A stretch of 52,126 bases of DNA from Mesorhizobium sp. (GCA_004020315.1 SAQG01000042.1:1-52126); one strand, 5' to 3'; counted from the stretch's first letter, positions 1-10,722 are shown. Made by a program: numbers and translations. The notes: a model not told the origin generated them from the letters alone.

Positions 1-51
1 TCATCCATCTCGCCGCGGCTATGTTATGGATGCGCTGAATGTCGATTCAGC

Positions 52-1002
52 CTAGCTCGACGGCTGCTTGCGCGCCGGATAGCCGCTGGGATGCGGCGGT
101 ATGGCCTTCAGATAGGCTGATATCGCCGCCCGGTCCTCGGGCGTCAGCTCGGCCATGTTTCTCTGCACATCGACCATGGCGCCACCGACGGTATCGAAAT
201 CCGGCGTGAAGCCGGTTTCGAGAAAGTTGGCGATGTCGGCCTCCGACCAGTCACTGAGCCCGCCTTCACCCGAAGTGATGTTCGGCACGATACCGCTGCC
301 TTCGGCAGCCGCGGCACCCGCCAGCCACTGGCTCTTCTTGGTGCCGCCAGCAAAATCACGCGGCGTGTGGCATTCGCCGCAATGGCCCGGCCCTTCGACC
401 AGGTAGCGGCCGGCCATCACCGGATCCGGCGTGCCATCGGGGAAGGAAACTACCGGCTGGTCACTCAAATAGAGACGTTTCCACAGCCCGATGCCGCGAC
501 GGACGTTGAACGGGAATCCCAGCGAATTGGGCGGCGCCTTGCCGGCGACCGCCGGAAGCGTTTTCAGGAAGGCATGGAGATCGGCAATGTCGGCCGGCTT
601 CATGCGTGCGTAGGACGCATAGGGAAACGCCGGATAAAAGTGCTCGCCGCTCGGCGAAACGCCCTTCAGCATGGCGTTGGCGAAGTCTTCGACCGACCAG
701 GCGCCGATGCCGTCCTTGGCATCCTGAGAGATGTTCGGTGGCACGAAGGTGCCGAACGGCGTCTTGAGTTCGAGACCGCCGGCCAGTTGAAGGCGGGCAT
801 CGCCTTGCGAGCCTGGCTTCGCATGACAGGATGTGCAGCCGCCGGCATTAAAAATGCGCTTGCCCCTGGCCGCATCGCCGGGTCCGAGCTGTGCCAGGGT
901 CTCGGTGTCGAGCCTGACCGGCGCCGACAGGAACCAGCCGGCGACGGCGCCGGCGGCACCCAGAACGAGGGCGGCGCCGACGAGTTTTTTCAGCCGGCGC
1001 AT
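52..1002 (-). CDS. Diheme c-type cytochrome
   Basis: A 316-residue periplasmic electron carrier with two covalent heme sites. The N-terminus has a short basic stretch and a hydrophobic segment (about residues 6-26), read as an uncleaved signal anchor. The first heme motif is CTSCH at 56-60 and the second is CGECH at 208-212, so there are two cytochrome c domains in tandem. Likely axial methionines are M134 after FPYASY and M276 or M283. The size and spacing resemble the cytochrome subunits of membrane alcohol or aldehyde dehydrogenases, but only two hemes are present and no dehydrogenase subunit is next to it. It lies 9 bases downstream of the cytochrome c' gene on the same strand, so the two are probably co-transcribed. 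The redox partner is unknown. Confidence 0.9.
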   Translation of the reverse strand: MRRLKKLVGAALVLGAAGAVAGWFLSAPVRLDTETLAQLGPGDAARGKRIFNAGGCTSCHAKPGSQGDARLQLAGGLELKTPFGTFVPPNISQDAKDGIGAWSVEDFANAMLKGVSPSGEHFYPAFPYASYARMKPADIADLHAFLKTLPAVAGKAPPNSLGFPFNVRRGIGLWKRLYLSDQPVVSFPDGTPDPVMAGRYLVEGPGHCGECHTPRDFAGGTKKSQWLAGAAAAEGSGIVPNITSGEGGLSDWSEADIANFLETGFTPDFDTVGGAMVDVQRNMAELTPEDRAAISAYLKAIPPHPSGYPARKQPSS

Positions 1003-1011
1003 CGCCCGCTA

Positions 1012-1455
1012 TCAGCCCTTCTTTATCCTGTATGTCTGGTGGCAGGTGCCACAATCGCCGCCTATGGTGCTGAACCCCGCCTTCAAGGCATCGACATTGG
1101 CAGGGGCGGCGGCGGCCGCAGCCTTGACGTCGGCGAGATACTTGTCTTCAACCGCCTTGAAGCCGGCCATATCTTCCCAGATCTTGGGGGCAGCGGTGGT
1201 GTCGCCGCTGTCGCTGCCAGCCGGGAAAAGACCCTCGACGTTTGCATGGAATTTCTCGGCGTTGGCCTGCAGCGCCTTCAACGCCGCCAGCACGGCCGCT
1301 GCGTCGTAAGGGGTCTCGCCCTTGACCACTTTCGACAATTGGCCGGCGATCTTTCCACGTTCCTTCATCAGAGCCTGCCGCTCCTGGATCGGGTCGGCAA
1401 ATGCCGCCGAACCGGCGAAGGCGAGCATCGAGATGGCGAGGATAAGCTTTCTCAT
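1012..1455 (-). CDS. Cytochrome c' (class II c-type cytochrome)
   Basis: A 147-residue periplasmic four-helix cytochrome. Residues 1-20 form a signal peptide ending AFA before D21. The single heme motif CGTCH is at 135-139, close to the C-terminus as in class II cytochromes c, and M30 in the first helix is the likely sixth ligand or its remnant. Family members bind NO or CO, or act as small electron carriers; which applies here cannot be told. The length matches the family. The start has a GGAG-like ribosome site a few bases upstream. It is the first gene of a probable two-gene operon with the diheme cytochrome, which begins 9 bases downstream. Confidence 0.9.
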   Translation of the reverse strand: MRKLILAISMLAFAGSAAFADPIQERQALMKERGKIAGQLSKVVKGETPYDAAAVLAALKALQANAEKFHANVEGLFPAGSDSGDTTAAPKIWEDMAGFKAVEDKYLADVKAAAAAAPANVDALKAGFSTIGGDCGTCHQTYRIKKG

Positions 1456-1616
1456 TCAATTGGCTCCATGATGACGATGTTTCGGGTGAGGCACTTCTGG
1501 ACCTACCGATAACGACAAAAGTGGCTTAAAAATTCCGGAAATTCGCCTCACGCTTGTGTGAATTGTTGGACGGTCGTTCTGTTCTGGAAAAGGGCGGCCG
1601 ATCCTTGAGCCAAAAG

Positions 1617-1643
1617 AAAAGCCCCGGTTTTGCCGGGGCTTTT
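1617..1643 (-). terminator. Intrinsic terminator of sodB
   Basis: A perfect 7-bp GC stem (GCCCCGG / CCGGGGC) with a five-base loop, flanked by A4 on one side and T4 on the other. On the minus strand it sits 18 bases after the sodB stop codon and ends in a U-run. The symmetric A/T flanks would let it work in both directions. Confidence 0.9.
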
Positions 1644-1660
1644 CTGCAACTAAGTTGGGC

Positions 1661-2257
1661 CTACGCCTTCTCGTAGAGTTCAAGGACGTGGTCCCAGTTG
1701 ATGAGACTGTCGACGAAGGCTTCGAGATATTTCGGCCGGGCGTTGCGATAGTCGATGTAATAGGAGTGCTCCCAGACATCGACGCCCAAGATCGGTGTCG
1801 CGCCATGGACGAGCGGGTTCTCGCCGTTCGGCGTCTTCGAGATCGCCAGCTTGCCCTCCTTGACCGAAACCCAGGCCCAGCCCGAACCGAACTGAGTGGT
1901 TCCGGCGGCGATGAAGTCGGCCTTGAACTTATCGTAGCCGCCAAGGTCGCTGTCGAACGCCTTTTGCAGCGCGCCCGGCAATTTGTTGCCGCCGCCGCCC
2001 TTCTTCATCCACTTCCAGAAATGAATGTGGTTGTAATGCTGGCCGGCATTGTTGAAGAGCCCGGGGTTCTTGCCGAAGGACTGTTTCACAACCTCTTCGA
2101 CCGACAAATCGCCGAGCCCGGCTTCGGCAGCCAGCTTGTTGCCGTTGTCGACATAGGCCTTGTGGTGCTTGTCGTGGTGATACTCCAGCGTCTCCTTCGA
2201 CATGTAAGGCTGCAAGGCCTCGTAGTCATAGGGCAAGGCGGGCAGTTCAAAAGCCAT
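1661..2257 (-). CDS. sodB: Superoxide dismutase, Fe-type (Fe/Mn family)
   Basis: Converts superoxide to hydrogen peroxide and oxygen in the cytoplasm. At 198 residues it is full length for the family. Metal ligands by alignment to memory of E. coli SodB are H27 (in EYHHDKHH), H77 (NHIHFW), D160 and H164 (DVWEH). Q73 sits in the N-terminal domain (NNAGQHYNH), the arrangement typical of iron rather than manganese enzymes; a cambialistic enzyme is possible. The start at 2257 is chosen over an in-frame ATG 16 codons upstream because it has a clean GAGGAG ribosome site and gives the usual MAFELP-type N-terminus. A terminator follows the gene, and a hairpin lies directly before its ribosome site. 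Confidence 0.95.
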   Translation of the reverse strand: MAFELPALPYDYEALQPYMSKETLEYHHDKHHKAYVDNGNKLAAEAGLGDLSVEEVVKQSFGKNPGLFNNAGQHYNHIHFWKWMKKGGGGNKLPGALQKAFDSDLGGYDKFKADFIAAGTTQFGSGWAWVSVKEGKLAISKTPNGENPLVHGATPILGVDVWEHSYYIDYRNARPKYLEAFVDSLINWDHVLELYEKA

Positions 2258-2273
2258 CGGTCGTACTCCTCGT

Positions 2274-2300
2274 GGAAAAATCCGGTGTCGATACCGGATT
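2274..2300 (-). terminator. Hairpin plus U-run between the aminotransferase gene and sodB
   Basis: An 8-bp perfect stem (AATCCGGT / ACCGGATT, loop of 6) followed on the minus strand by five T residues. The GAGGAG ribosome site of sodB follows within a few bases. It is 64 bases after the stop of the aminotransferase gene, so the simplest role is terminator of that gene. It also overlaps the likely sodB transcription start. Confidence 0.6.
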
Positions 2301-2328
2301 AACATAGGTCTGGATTGGTGTGGAACAA
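2301..2328 (-). promoter_or_regulatory. Possible sodB promoter
   Basis: On the minus strand, TTGTTC (2328-2323) is followed after 16 bases by TATGTT (2306-2301). Transcription would begin inside the hairpin at 2279-2300. This is a sequence match only and the -35 is weak. Confidence 0.35.
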
Positions 2329-2363
2329 CTCCGGAATGAAGCGCCGGTTCGCTTTTTAGCCGG

Positions 2364-3281
2364 TCAGCCGGCCGGAGTCGAATGCGCCCAATCCCAATAG
2401 AGTTCGCGCGCCTTCTTGGCTACAGGCCCGGGCTGGAGATTGCGATTCTCGATGCGGGTGATCGGCACGACTTTCGAATGGTTTCCCGTCGAGAATATCT
2501 CGTCCGCTTCGAGGAAGTCGCGCACCGCCAGCGTCTTCTCGGTGGTCTTGAACCCATACTCGCCAAGCAGCGTCATCGTCCGCGAGCGGGTGATGCCGGA
2601 GAGGAAGGTGCCGTTCGGCGCCGGCGTCAGGACATGGCCGTCCTTGACCAGGAAAATGTTCGAGGTTCCGGTCTCGGCGACATTGCCCAGCATGTCGAGC
2701 ACCAGGGCGTTGTCGAAGCCGCGCATCTTGGCTTCGAGGATGGCGCGACCATTGTTGGGATAAAGGCAGCCGGCCTTCGCGTCGGTCGGCATGGTTTCGA
2801 TGGTCGGGCGCCGGAACGGCGAGACGGTGACCGAAAAGCCCGCCGGCGAGATCATCGGCGATTCGTAGAGGCAAAGGCAGAAACGGGTCGAGGCCGGATC
2901 TGCCGGCACGCCCATGTAGCCACCATGCTCGGCCCAGTACATCGGCCTTATGTAAACCGCCGTCTTGCCGTCGAACTTTTTCAGCCCGTCCCAGGTCAGC
3001 CCGACGATCTTGTCGGCGCTCATGGATGGTTTGAGACCAAGCGCGATCGCCGAAGCGTTCACCCTCGCGGCGTGGCGGTCGAGGTCGGGGGCGACGCCCT
3101 CGAACCAGCGGGCGCCGTCGAACACGCTGGTGCCTAGCCACATGGCATGGCTTCGCGGCCCCAGGATGGCGACGTTGCCTTCGTACCAGTCGCCATCGAC
3201 GAAGGTCCATGTCGCGGATTGCGCCGCAGTCGCCAGTGTCATCGCTTGGTTCCGCGTTTCGAAGCTGTCCTGTCTCGCCAT
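2364..3281 (-). CDS. ilvE: Branched-chain amino acid aminotransferase
   Basis: A 305-residue fold-type IV PLP enzyme that moves the amino group between glutamate and the keto acids of leucine, isoleucine and valine. The PLP lysine is K169 in TDAKAG, the conserved glutamate is E204 in NVAETGTSNIF, and the phosphate-binding region SGITRSRT is at 228-235. The N-terminal fold motif TWTFVDGDWYEG is at 24-35. The first ATG (3281) is annotated; an ATG at codon 14 (3242) is equally possible because neither has a strong ribosome site. The gene is divergent from the haloacid dehalogenase gene. D-amino acid transaminase and aminodeoxychorismate lyase share the fold, but the central motifs favour IlvE. 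Confidence 0.85.
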   Translation of the reverse strand: MARQDSFETRNQAMTLATAAQSATWTFVDGDWYEGNVAILGPRSHAMWLGTSVFDGARWFEGVAPDLDRHAARVNASAIALGLKPSMSADKIVGLTWDGLKKFDGKTAVYIRPMYWAEHGGYMGVPADPASTRFCLCLYESPMISPAGFSVTVSPFRRPTIETMPTDAKAGCLYPNNGRAILEAKMRGFDNALVLDMLGNVAETGTSNIFLVKDGHVLTPAPNGTFLSGITRSRTMTLLGEYGFKTTEKTLAVRDFLEADEIFSTGNHSKVVPITRIENRNLQPGPVAKKARELYWDWAHSTPAG

Positions 3282-3396
3282 TGGAAGATGCTTTGGCGTC
3301 TGCCGTCAACTGTTATGGCTGAGATTTGTTGAGGTAGCGGTATCCGAACGCAATCTGTGCTTGCGCCTTGCCTTGCCTCGCCGCAAAACTGTCACC

Positions 3397-4059
3397 ATGC
3401 ACCATGCGGCTTACGTTTTCGACGCCTACGGCACGCTGTTCGATGTCCATGCCGCCGTGCGCCGCCATGCCGACCAGATCGGGCCGGACGGCCAGCTCCT
3501 GTCGGAGATCTGGCGCGCCAAGCAACTGGAATATTCCTGGGTGAGGACGCTGATGGGCGCCTACGCCGACTTCTGGCAGCTCACCGAGCAGGCGCTCGAT
3601 TTCGCCCTGCGCAAGGTTCCCTCTGCGGACAAGGGGCTCAGGGCCAAGCTGCTTGACGCCTATTGGCGGCTGGACTGCTATCCAGAGGTGCCGGCCGTGC
3701 TCAAGGCGCTCAAAGCATCTGGCGCCAAGCTGGCAATCCTCTCCAACGGTTCGCCTGCAATGCTGGAAGCGGCGGTCAAATCGGCCGCGCTCGACCAATT
3801 TCTGGACGACATCTATTCCGTCGATGCCGTCAAGCGCTTCAAGGCCGATCCGTCGGTCTACGACATGGTCACGACAGGCTGGCGCCTCTACCCTGATGCG
3901 GTGTCGTTTCAGTCATCCAACCGCTGGGACGTCGCCGGCGCCACCAAATTCGGCTTCCGGACAGTCTGGATCAACCGCTCCAACCAGCCCGAGGAATACC
4001 GGGACTTTCCGCCGGCCCTGATCCTGCCCTCGCTCGAAGGCCTGCTGGCTGCTGGCTAG
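3397..4059 (+). CDS. L-2-haloacid dehalogenase (HAD type II)
   Basis: A 220-residue HAD-superfamily hydrolase. The residues reported for L-DEX-type enzymes all appear in register: nucleophile D9 (FDAYGTLFD), T13, R40, S116-N117 (LSNGSP), K149, Y155, S173, N175 and D178 (SSNRWD). Such enzymes displace halide from short 2-haloalkanoic acids with inversion at C2. Conservation of R40, K149 and Y155 favours a true dehalogenase over a generic HAD phosphatase, but the natural substrate is unknown. The start is the ATG giving the usual short N-terminus; the ribosome site is weak. It stands alone, divergent from the aminotransferase gene, and is followed by a palindromic intergenic repeat. Confidence 0.85.
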   Translation: MHHAAYVFDAYGTLFDVHAAVRRHADQIGPDGQLLSEIWRAKQLEYSWVRTLMGAYADFWQLTEQALDFALRKVPSADKGLRAKLLDAYWRLDCYPEVPAVLKALKASGAKLAILSNGSPAMLEAAVKSAALDQFLDDIYSVDAVKRFKADPSVYDMVTTGWRLYPDAVSFQSSNRWDVAGATKFGFRTVWINRSNQPEEYRDFPPALILPSLEGLLAAG

Positions 4060-4064
4060 CGCAC

Positions 4065-4160
4065 GACCCAAAAATCGGAATCGATTTTTTGGAAAGGGTC
4101 ATGCGCAAAACAAAGTGCTACAGCGTCCTTTACGCGTCCAGTGGACGTGCTGCGCTGTAG
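4065..4160. repeat. Intergenic palindromic repeat element
   Basis: Two adjacent imperfect palindromes lie directly after the dehalogenase gene. The first has arms GACCC/GGGTC enclosing AAAATCG/CGATTTT (4065-4100). The second has arms CTACAGCG (4118-4125) and CGCTGTAG (4153-4160), with an inner GTCC/GGAC pairing. From memory, the composition resembles dispersed extragenic elements of rhizobial genomes (RIME-like), but only one copy is visible here. The rest of the gap to 4330 shows nothing further that I can assign. Confidence 0.55.
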
Positions 4161-4330
4161 GCCTGTTGCCCCGGCGCAACAGGGACGGAACCGTCACAGC
4201 TTTGCCTTTGTTTGTCCTCCGTCAGGCCAGAATCGGAACCGCCTATCGCGCCAGGCATTGGTAGGGCTGGCGCCGGTAACGATCGGCGTATTCATGTTTT
4301 GTTTCGATTCGAGACCTAAAAAAGGCAATC

Positions 4331-5155
4331 ATGTTCACAACCGGAATCGAGTCCTGTCGCCTGAGCCGTCGCGGCTTTCTCAACGCCGCTGCGCTCGGCG
4401 CCGCCTCGATTGCGGTTTCCGCCTGCACCACGGTGGCGCAGCGGCCGGTCGAGCCTCCGCCGTTAGCCAATAACGAGCCGCCGCTCCCGGACTATGCAAC
4501 AATGTACGCTCCGGTCAGCGACGATGGGTTCGAGCTCCCGGGCATACCGTACGAGAAAATCGACGAGCAATTTCTGCGTCAGATCGTTCCCGATCCGACC
4601 GGCCAACGGCCCGGCACCATCGTCGTCGATACGGCCGGCCACCACCTCTATTTCGTGCGTCCGGGCGGACAAGCTATCCGTTATGGTGTCGGACTGGGTC
4701 GGGCCGGTTTCGAATGGTCTGGCGATGCCGTCGTCCAGTGGAAGCAGAAGTGGCCGAAATGGACCCCGCCGGCCGAAATGATCGCCCGCCAGCCCGAGCT
4801 CGCAAAATACAGCGCCGAGAATGGCGGCATGCCCGGCGGGCTGACGAATCCGCTCGGCGCGCGGGCGCTGTATCTCTTCGAGGGCAACGAGGACACGCTT
4901 TACCGCCTGCATGGGTCGCCGGAGTGGTACTCCATAGGCAAATCGGTGTCATCTGGCTGCGTTCGCTTGATAAATCAGGACATTATCGACCTTTATGACC
5001 GTGTGCCCAACAAGACGCCGGTGATCGTTACCGCCGGTGTCGGTCAGGAGCTGGTTGCCACGGCAGACCGCAAAGCCATTCCAATCGATGCGGGCGTCCC
5101 GGATGGATCCATCCTGCTCGGCCCGGCAAGGTCGATCTCGGACTCGATCTTCTGA
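4331..5155 (+). CDS. L,D-transpeptidase (YkuD domain), exported
   Basis: A 274-residue peptidoglycan cross-linking enzyme that would join meso-diaminopimelate residues of adjacent stem peptides or attach lipoproteins. The catalytic region is H194-G195 followed by S207-SSGC with nucleophile C210 and then VRLINQD. The N-terminus combines a twin-arginine motif (SRRGFL, 12-17), a hydrophobic stretch and a lipobox-like VSAC with C32, so it may be a Tat-exported lipoprotein. Residues 35-55 are proline-rich, a likely linker. A short AAAGG precedes the ATG. It is monocistronic, between two intergenic repeat regions. Confidence 0.88.
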   Translation: MFTTGIESCRLSRRGFLNAAALGAASIAVSACTTVAQRPVEPPPLANNEPPLPDYATMYAPVSDDGFELPGIPYEKIDEQFLRQIVPDPTGQRPGTIVVDTAGHHLYFVRPGGQAIRYGVGLGRAGFEWSGDAVVQWKQKWPKWTPPAEMIARQPELAKYSAENGGMPGGLTNPLGARALYLFEGNEDTLYRLHGSPEWYSIGKSVSSGCVRLINQDIIDLYDRVPNKTPVIVTAGVGQELVATADRKAIPIDAGVPDGSILLGPARSISDSIF

Positions 5156-5196
5156 GCTGGTCGAAAGGGCTGGAGCAGCGGACTTTCGCCGCCGCC

Positions 5197-5270
5197 ACTT
5201 TCGGTCCGATGCTTTTTGCCTGAGCATCGGATTCTCCCAAACCCGGCGCCCACTTTTGGTCCGATGCTCA
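5197..5270. repeat. Intergenic repeat with three copies of a nonamer
   Basis: The word TCCGATGCT occurs at 5205-5213 and 5260-5268, and its complement AGCATCGGA at 5223-5231. The first and second copies form a 9-bp hairpin with a 9-base loop containing TTTTT. The direct copies share longer context (CACTTTCGGTCCGATGCT against CACTTTTGGTCCGATGCT). It lies between two convergent genes and reaches into the stop codon of the ATPase gene, so it may also act as a terminator. Confidence 0.55.
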
Positions 5271-6812
5271 GCGCCCCCTTGCCAGGCTGCCGAGGATGCC
5301 GCGCACGATCGCCCGTCCGACGGACGAGCCGACCGAGCGAACCACCGCCTTGATCGCCGCCTCCGCCACCGTCTGGCGATTGGACGATCGCGGCGCCGGT
5401 GCTCGCCTGCCGCCGGGGGGCTGGGGGGCGGGATCGTCATTGCCGAAGCCCGGAATGGTCCAGCGTGAGCGGCCGGTCTCCTGCTGCTGCGCCTCTGCAT
5501 CCAGAGCGTCCTTGGCCTTTTTCTGCAGCATCTCGAAGGCCGATTCACGATCGATGGTTTGGTCGTATTGCCCTGTAACCGGGCTTTCGGCGATCAGCTT
5601 GCGGCGCTCGTCAGGCGTGATCGGACCAAGGCGCGACGACGGCGGGCGAACCAGGGTCCGCTGGACCATGGACGGAACACCTTTGGCTTCCAGCGTCGAG
5701 ACCAGCGCCTCGCCGGTGCCGAGCTGCGTGATCACGGTCGCACAGTCGAAGTCGGGATTGGGCCTGAAGGTCTCGGCGGCAGTCCTCACGGCCTTCTGCT
5801 CCCGCGGCGTGTAGGCGCGCAGGGCATGCTGCACCCGGTTGCCGAGCTGGGCCAGAACCGTTTCAGGGATATCCAGCGGATTCTGGGTGACGAAGTAGAC
5901 GCCGACGCCCTTCGAGCGGATCAGGCGGACCACCTGTTCGACGCGGTCGATCAGCACCTTCGGCGCATCATCGAACAGAAGGTGCGCCTCATCGAAGAAG
6001 AAGACCAGCTTTGGCTTGTCAGGATCGCCGACTTCGGGCAGCTCCTCGAACAGTTCCGACATCAGCCACAAAAGGAATGTTGCATAGAGCCGGGGATTCA
6101 TCATCAGCTTGTCGGCAGCCAGCACGCTGATCGCGCCGCGTCCGTCGCGGGTGGTGCGCATGATGTCGGCGATCCGTAATGCCGGCTCGCCGAAGAAATT
6201 CGTCGCTCCCTGCTGCTCCAGAACCAGCAGCGTGCGCTGGATTGCGCCGACCGAAGGTTTAGTCACATTGCCGTAGCGAGCGCCGATTTCTTCGGCGCGT
6301 TCGGCGATGTTGGCAAGAAGCGCTTGCAGGTCCTTCAGGTCCAGCAGCAACAAGCCCTCTTCGTCGGCGATGCGGAAGGCGATGTTCATGATGCCTTCCT
6401 GGGCCTCGGAGAGGTTCATCAGGCGCGACAGAAGCAGCGGCCCCATTTCCGAGACGGTGGCGCGGATCGGATGGCCCTGCTCGCCGAACAGGTCCCAGAA
6501 GATGACCGGAAATTCCTGGAAATCATAGGGGTCGAGCTTGACCTGCTCGGCGCGCTTGACCAGAAAATCCTGTGCCGTGCCCATCATGGCGATACCGGAC
6601 AGATCGCCCTTGATGTCGGCGCAGAAGACCGGCACGCCGGCATTGGAGAAGCCTTCCGCCAAAATCTGCAAGGTCACGGTCTTGCCGGTGCCGGTCGCAC
6701 CGGTGACCAGGCCATGACGATTCCCGTACTGAAGCAGCAGATTTTCGGCGCGCTTGTAGCTGTCGTCGGGCTTTCGGCTGGCTCCTATGAAAATACTGGG
6801 GTCGTCAGCCAT
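5268..6812 (-). CDS. HerA-like ATPase (DUF853 / YjgR family)
   Basis: A 514-residue P-loop ATPase of the HerA/FtsK-related group. Walker A is GATGTGKT at 38-45 and Walker B is FFFDEAH with D274-E275. The C-terminal third is proline- and alanine-rich and looks disordered before a short conserved tail. Family members are annotated as DNA helicase-like or pilus-type ATPases; the cellular role of the YjgR group is not settled. The start at 6812 is chosen because GGAGACCGG lies just upstream and the product begins MADDPSIF, as expected; the frame stays open upstream but with poor sequence. There is no nuclease (NurA-like) partner beside it. Confidence 0.88.
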   Translation of the reverse strand: MADDPSIFIGASRKPDDSYKRAENLLLQYGNRHGLVTGATGTGKTVTLQILAEGFSNAGVPVFCADIKGDLSGIAMMGTAQDFLVKRAEQVKLDPYDFQEFPVIFWDLFGEQGHPIRATVSEMGPLLLSRLMNLSEAQEGIMNIAFRIADEEGLLLLDLKDLQALLANIAERAEEIGARYGNVTKPSVGAIQRTLLVLEQQGATNFFGEPALRIADIMRTTRDGRGAISVLAADKLMMNPRLYATFLLWLMSELFEELPEVGDPDKPKLVFFFDEAHLLFDDAPKVLIDRVEQVVRLIRSKGVGVYFVTQNPLDIPETVLAQLGNRVQHALRAYTPREQKAVRTAAETFRPNPDFDCATVITQLGTGEALVSTLEAKGVPSMVQRTLVRPPSSRLGPITPDERRKLIAESPVTGQYDQTIDRESAFEMLQKKAKDALDAEAQQQETGRSRWTIPGFGNDDPAPQPPGGRRAPAPRSSNRQTVAEAAIKAVVRSVGSSVGRAIVRGILGSLARGR

Positions 6813-6856
6813 GTGTCCGGTCTCCGCAAACCTGAAGTGTTGAATGCCCTGATCTA

Positions 6857-6888
6857 TTGAAAGTAACGGGGCTCGCCGCAGGTATAAT
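6857..6888 (+). promoter_or_regulatory. Weak candidate promoter for mutA-mutB
   Basis: TTGAAA at 6857-6862 and TATAAT at 6883-6888 are separated by 20 bases, longer than ideal. Transcription from here would give a leader of about 180 bases before the mutase small-subunit gene. No other feature was recognised in the 260-base divergent gap. Confidence 0.3.
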
Positions 6889-7072
6889 GACGCCATTGCG
6901 CAGCGACAATGGCCATGGTCGAAATTGGGTTTTTGGAGCTTGCGGATTTTGCGCATGTTTGGCAATCGGTTGACGGTTCATCGTCGCAGGAGGCGTGTTG
7001 CATTGTGATCTGGGACGGGGAGCCGTAGACTGACATTCCAGGCCTATGCGGCCGAGAAGACGAGGAGAGCGG

Positions 7073-8511
7073 ATGGGCGCCGGTGCCTTGAACCACGATG
7101 CCGAACTTCCGAACCCTGACCGGCAGCGGTGGCTGGCCCTTGCGGAAAAGGCCTTGGCCGGCGGATCTTTCGAGGAAAAACTCGTATCCCATACGGACGA
7201 TGGCATCCGCATAGAACCGCTCTATGATCGTTCGGTCACCGCAGAGCCTCTCGCGCGGGCAAACCCCAGATCGCCGTGGATCGTCAGCCAGCGTATCGAC
7301 GATCCGGATATCGGCCGCGCCAAAGCCCAGGCCCTGGAAGACGTCGCACAGGGTGCCACCGGATTGTCGCTCGTCTTCGAAGGCGCGCCGAATGCGTTCG
7401 GCTACGGCCTGCCGAGGACTGCCGAGGCGCTGGAGACCGTGCTGGATGGCGTGCCACTCAACCGCATCCAGGTCCGCATCGACGCGCATCCCTGGAGCCG
7501 CGCCGTGGCCGACTGGCTGGTTGCGTTCTTGAGCAAGCGCCGGTCGGATCCGGCGAAGCTCAACCTTTCCTTCGGTATCGATCCGGCGGCGATCTTTGCC
7601 GGAACCGGCCGGTTGCGCATGTCGATCGAGGCCTTGCAGGCGTCGATGCCGCAGTCCCTGGCACATTTTTTCTCGATGGGCGTGCCGGGGGTTCTGCTGG
7701 AGGCAGACGGACGCGTCTTCCACAATGCCGGCGCCACCGAAGCGCAGGAACTGGGCACCATGATAGCTTCGGCGGTCTCCTATCTCCGGATGTTCGAGGA
7801 GGCGCGCCAGCCGCTTGTCTATGCGGCGCCCCATATCGGCTTTGCGCTGAGCGTCGACCAGGACCAGTTCGTGTCGATGGCCAAAGTCAGGGCCCTGCGC
7901 AGGCTGTGGGCGCGGGTTCAGGAGGCATGCTCGATCTCCGCCTCCACCGCCAACATCCATGCCGAGACGTCCTTCCGCATGATGACTTCGGCGGACCCGG
8001 AGACAAACATCCTGCGCACCACGATCGCCGGGTTTGCCGCGGCAGCCGGCGGAGCGGATTCGATCTCCATCCTGCCGCATGCGATCGCGCATGGCCTGCC
8101 GGCGGGCTTTGCCCGCCGCGTTGCCCGCAACACGCAACTGATCATGGCCAACGAAAGCCATATCGATCATGTCGCCGACCCTGCTTGCGGTTCGGGCGCC
8201 GTTGAAGCGCTGACCGCCGAACTCTGCGAAGCGGCCTGGGAAGAATTCCAGCGGATCGAGGTGGAGGGTGGCGTACTGTCCAGCCTGCAGCAAGGACATA
8301 TCCAGAAACGGGTTCAGGCGGCCTCCGCCCGCCGCAATGCTGCCTTTCAGGTGGGCGAGCGGGCCATCATCGGCACGACGCTTCACCCGTCGAAGACTGA
8401 ACGTCCGGTCGAAACGCTGGCGGCGGAGCGGCGGCCCGCCGTCACCGAGGGGGTGGCGGTGTGCGATCCGCTGTTTCCGATCCGCCTCGATCAATCGATC
8501 GGAGCAGCGCC

Positions 8512-8515
<4 letters not shown>
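7073..8515 (+). CDS. mutA: Methylmalonyl-CoA mutase, small (beta) subunit
   Basis: A 480-residue homologue of the mutase TIM-barrel domain that partners the catalytic large subunit encoded next. Shared landmarks include DVAQGATGLSLVFEG in the N-terminal half and RVARNTQLIMANES (about 350-365), parallel to the RIARNTQLILQKES segment of the large subunit. No C-terminal cobalamin domain is present: the frame ends before any DxHxxG motif, unlike the longer Propionibacterium small subunit. It is therefore structural or regulatory, not catalytic. The start at 7073 is preferred to an ATG 9 codons upstream because GAGGAG directly precedes it. Its stop overlaps the mutB start (ATGA), so the two are translationally coupled. 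Confidence 0.88.
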
Positions 8516-10635
<2,120 letters not shown>

Positions 10636-10668
10636 GACCAGGTCGACTGACGCAGGTTACAATGTATG

Positions 10669-10709
10669 TTGCAACGACAGCCACGATGAGTTATAATCAG
10701 CGTGGCAAC
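10669..10709 (+). promoter_or_regulatory. Toxin-antitoxin promoter with overlapping operator dyad
   Basis: A -35 box TTGCAA (10669-10674) and a -10 box TATAAT (10692-10697) are separated by 17 bases. The -10 lies exactly between the arms of an inverted repeat, GCCACG (10680-10685) and CGTGGC (10701-10706), with an outer GTTG/CAAC pair. A protein bound to this dyad would block the promoter. Autoregulation by the AbrB-type antitoxin is the expected use. Confidence 0.7.
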
Positions 10710-10722
10710 AGGATGTCTCGCC

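Noticed and set aside
367..1512. 381-codon plus-strand open frame over the cytochrome genes
   Set aside because: Antisense to two proteins with heme motifs and signal peptides; no domain in its own translation.
1486..1551. Inverted words GTGAGGC/GCCTCAC before the cytochrome c' gene
   Set aside because: The arms are 52 bases apart and only 7 bases long; chance is likely and no regulator is suggested.
4141..4473. 110-codon plus-strand open frame before the L,D-transpeptidase gene
   Set aside because: Overlaps the intergenic repeat and the transpeptidase start, lacks a ribosome site, and has no conserved sequence.
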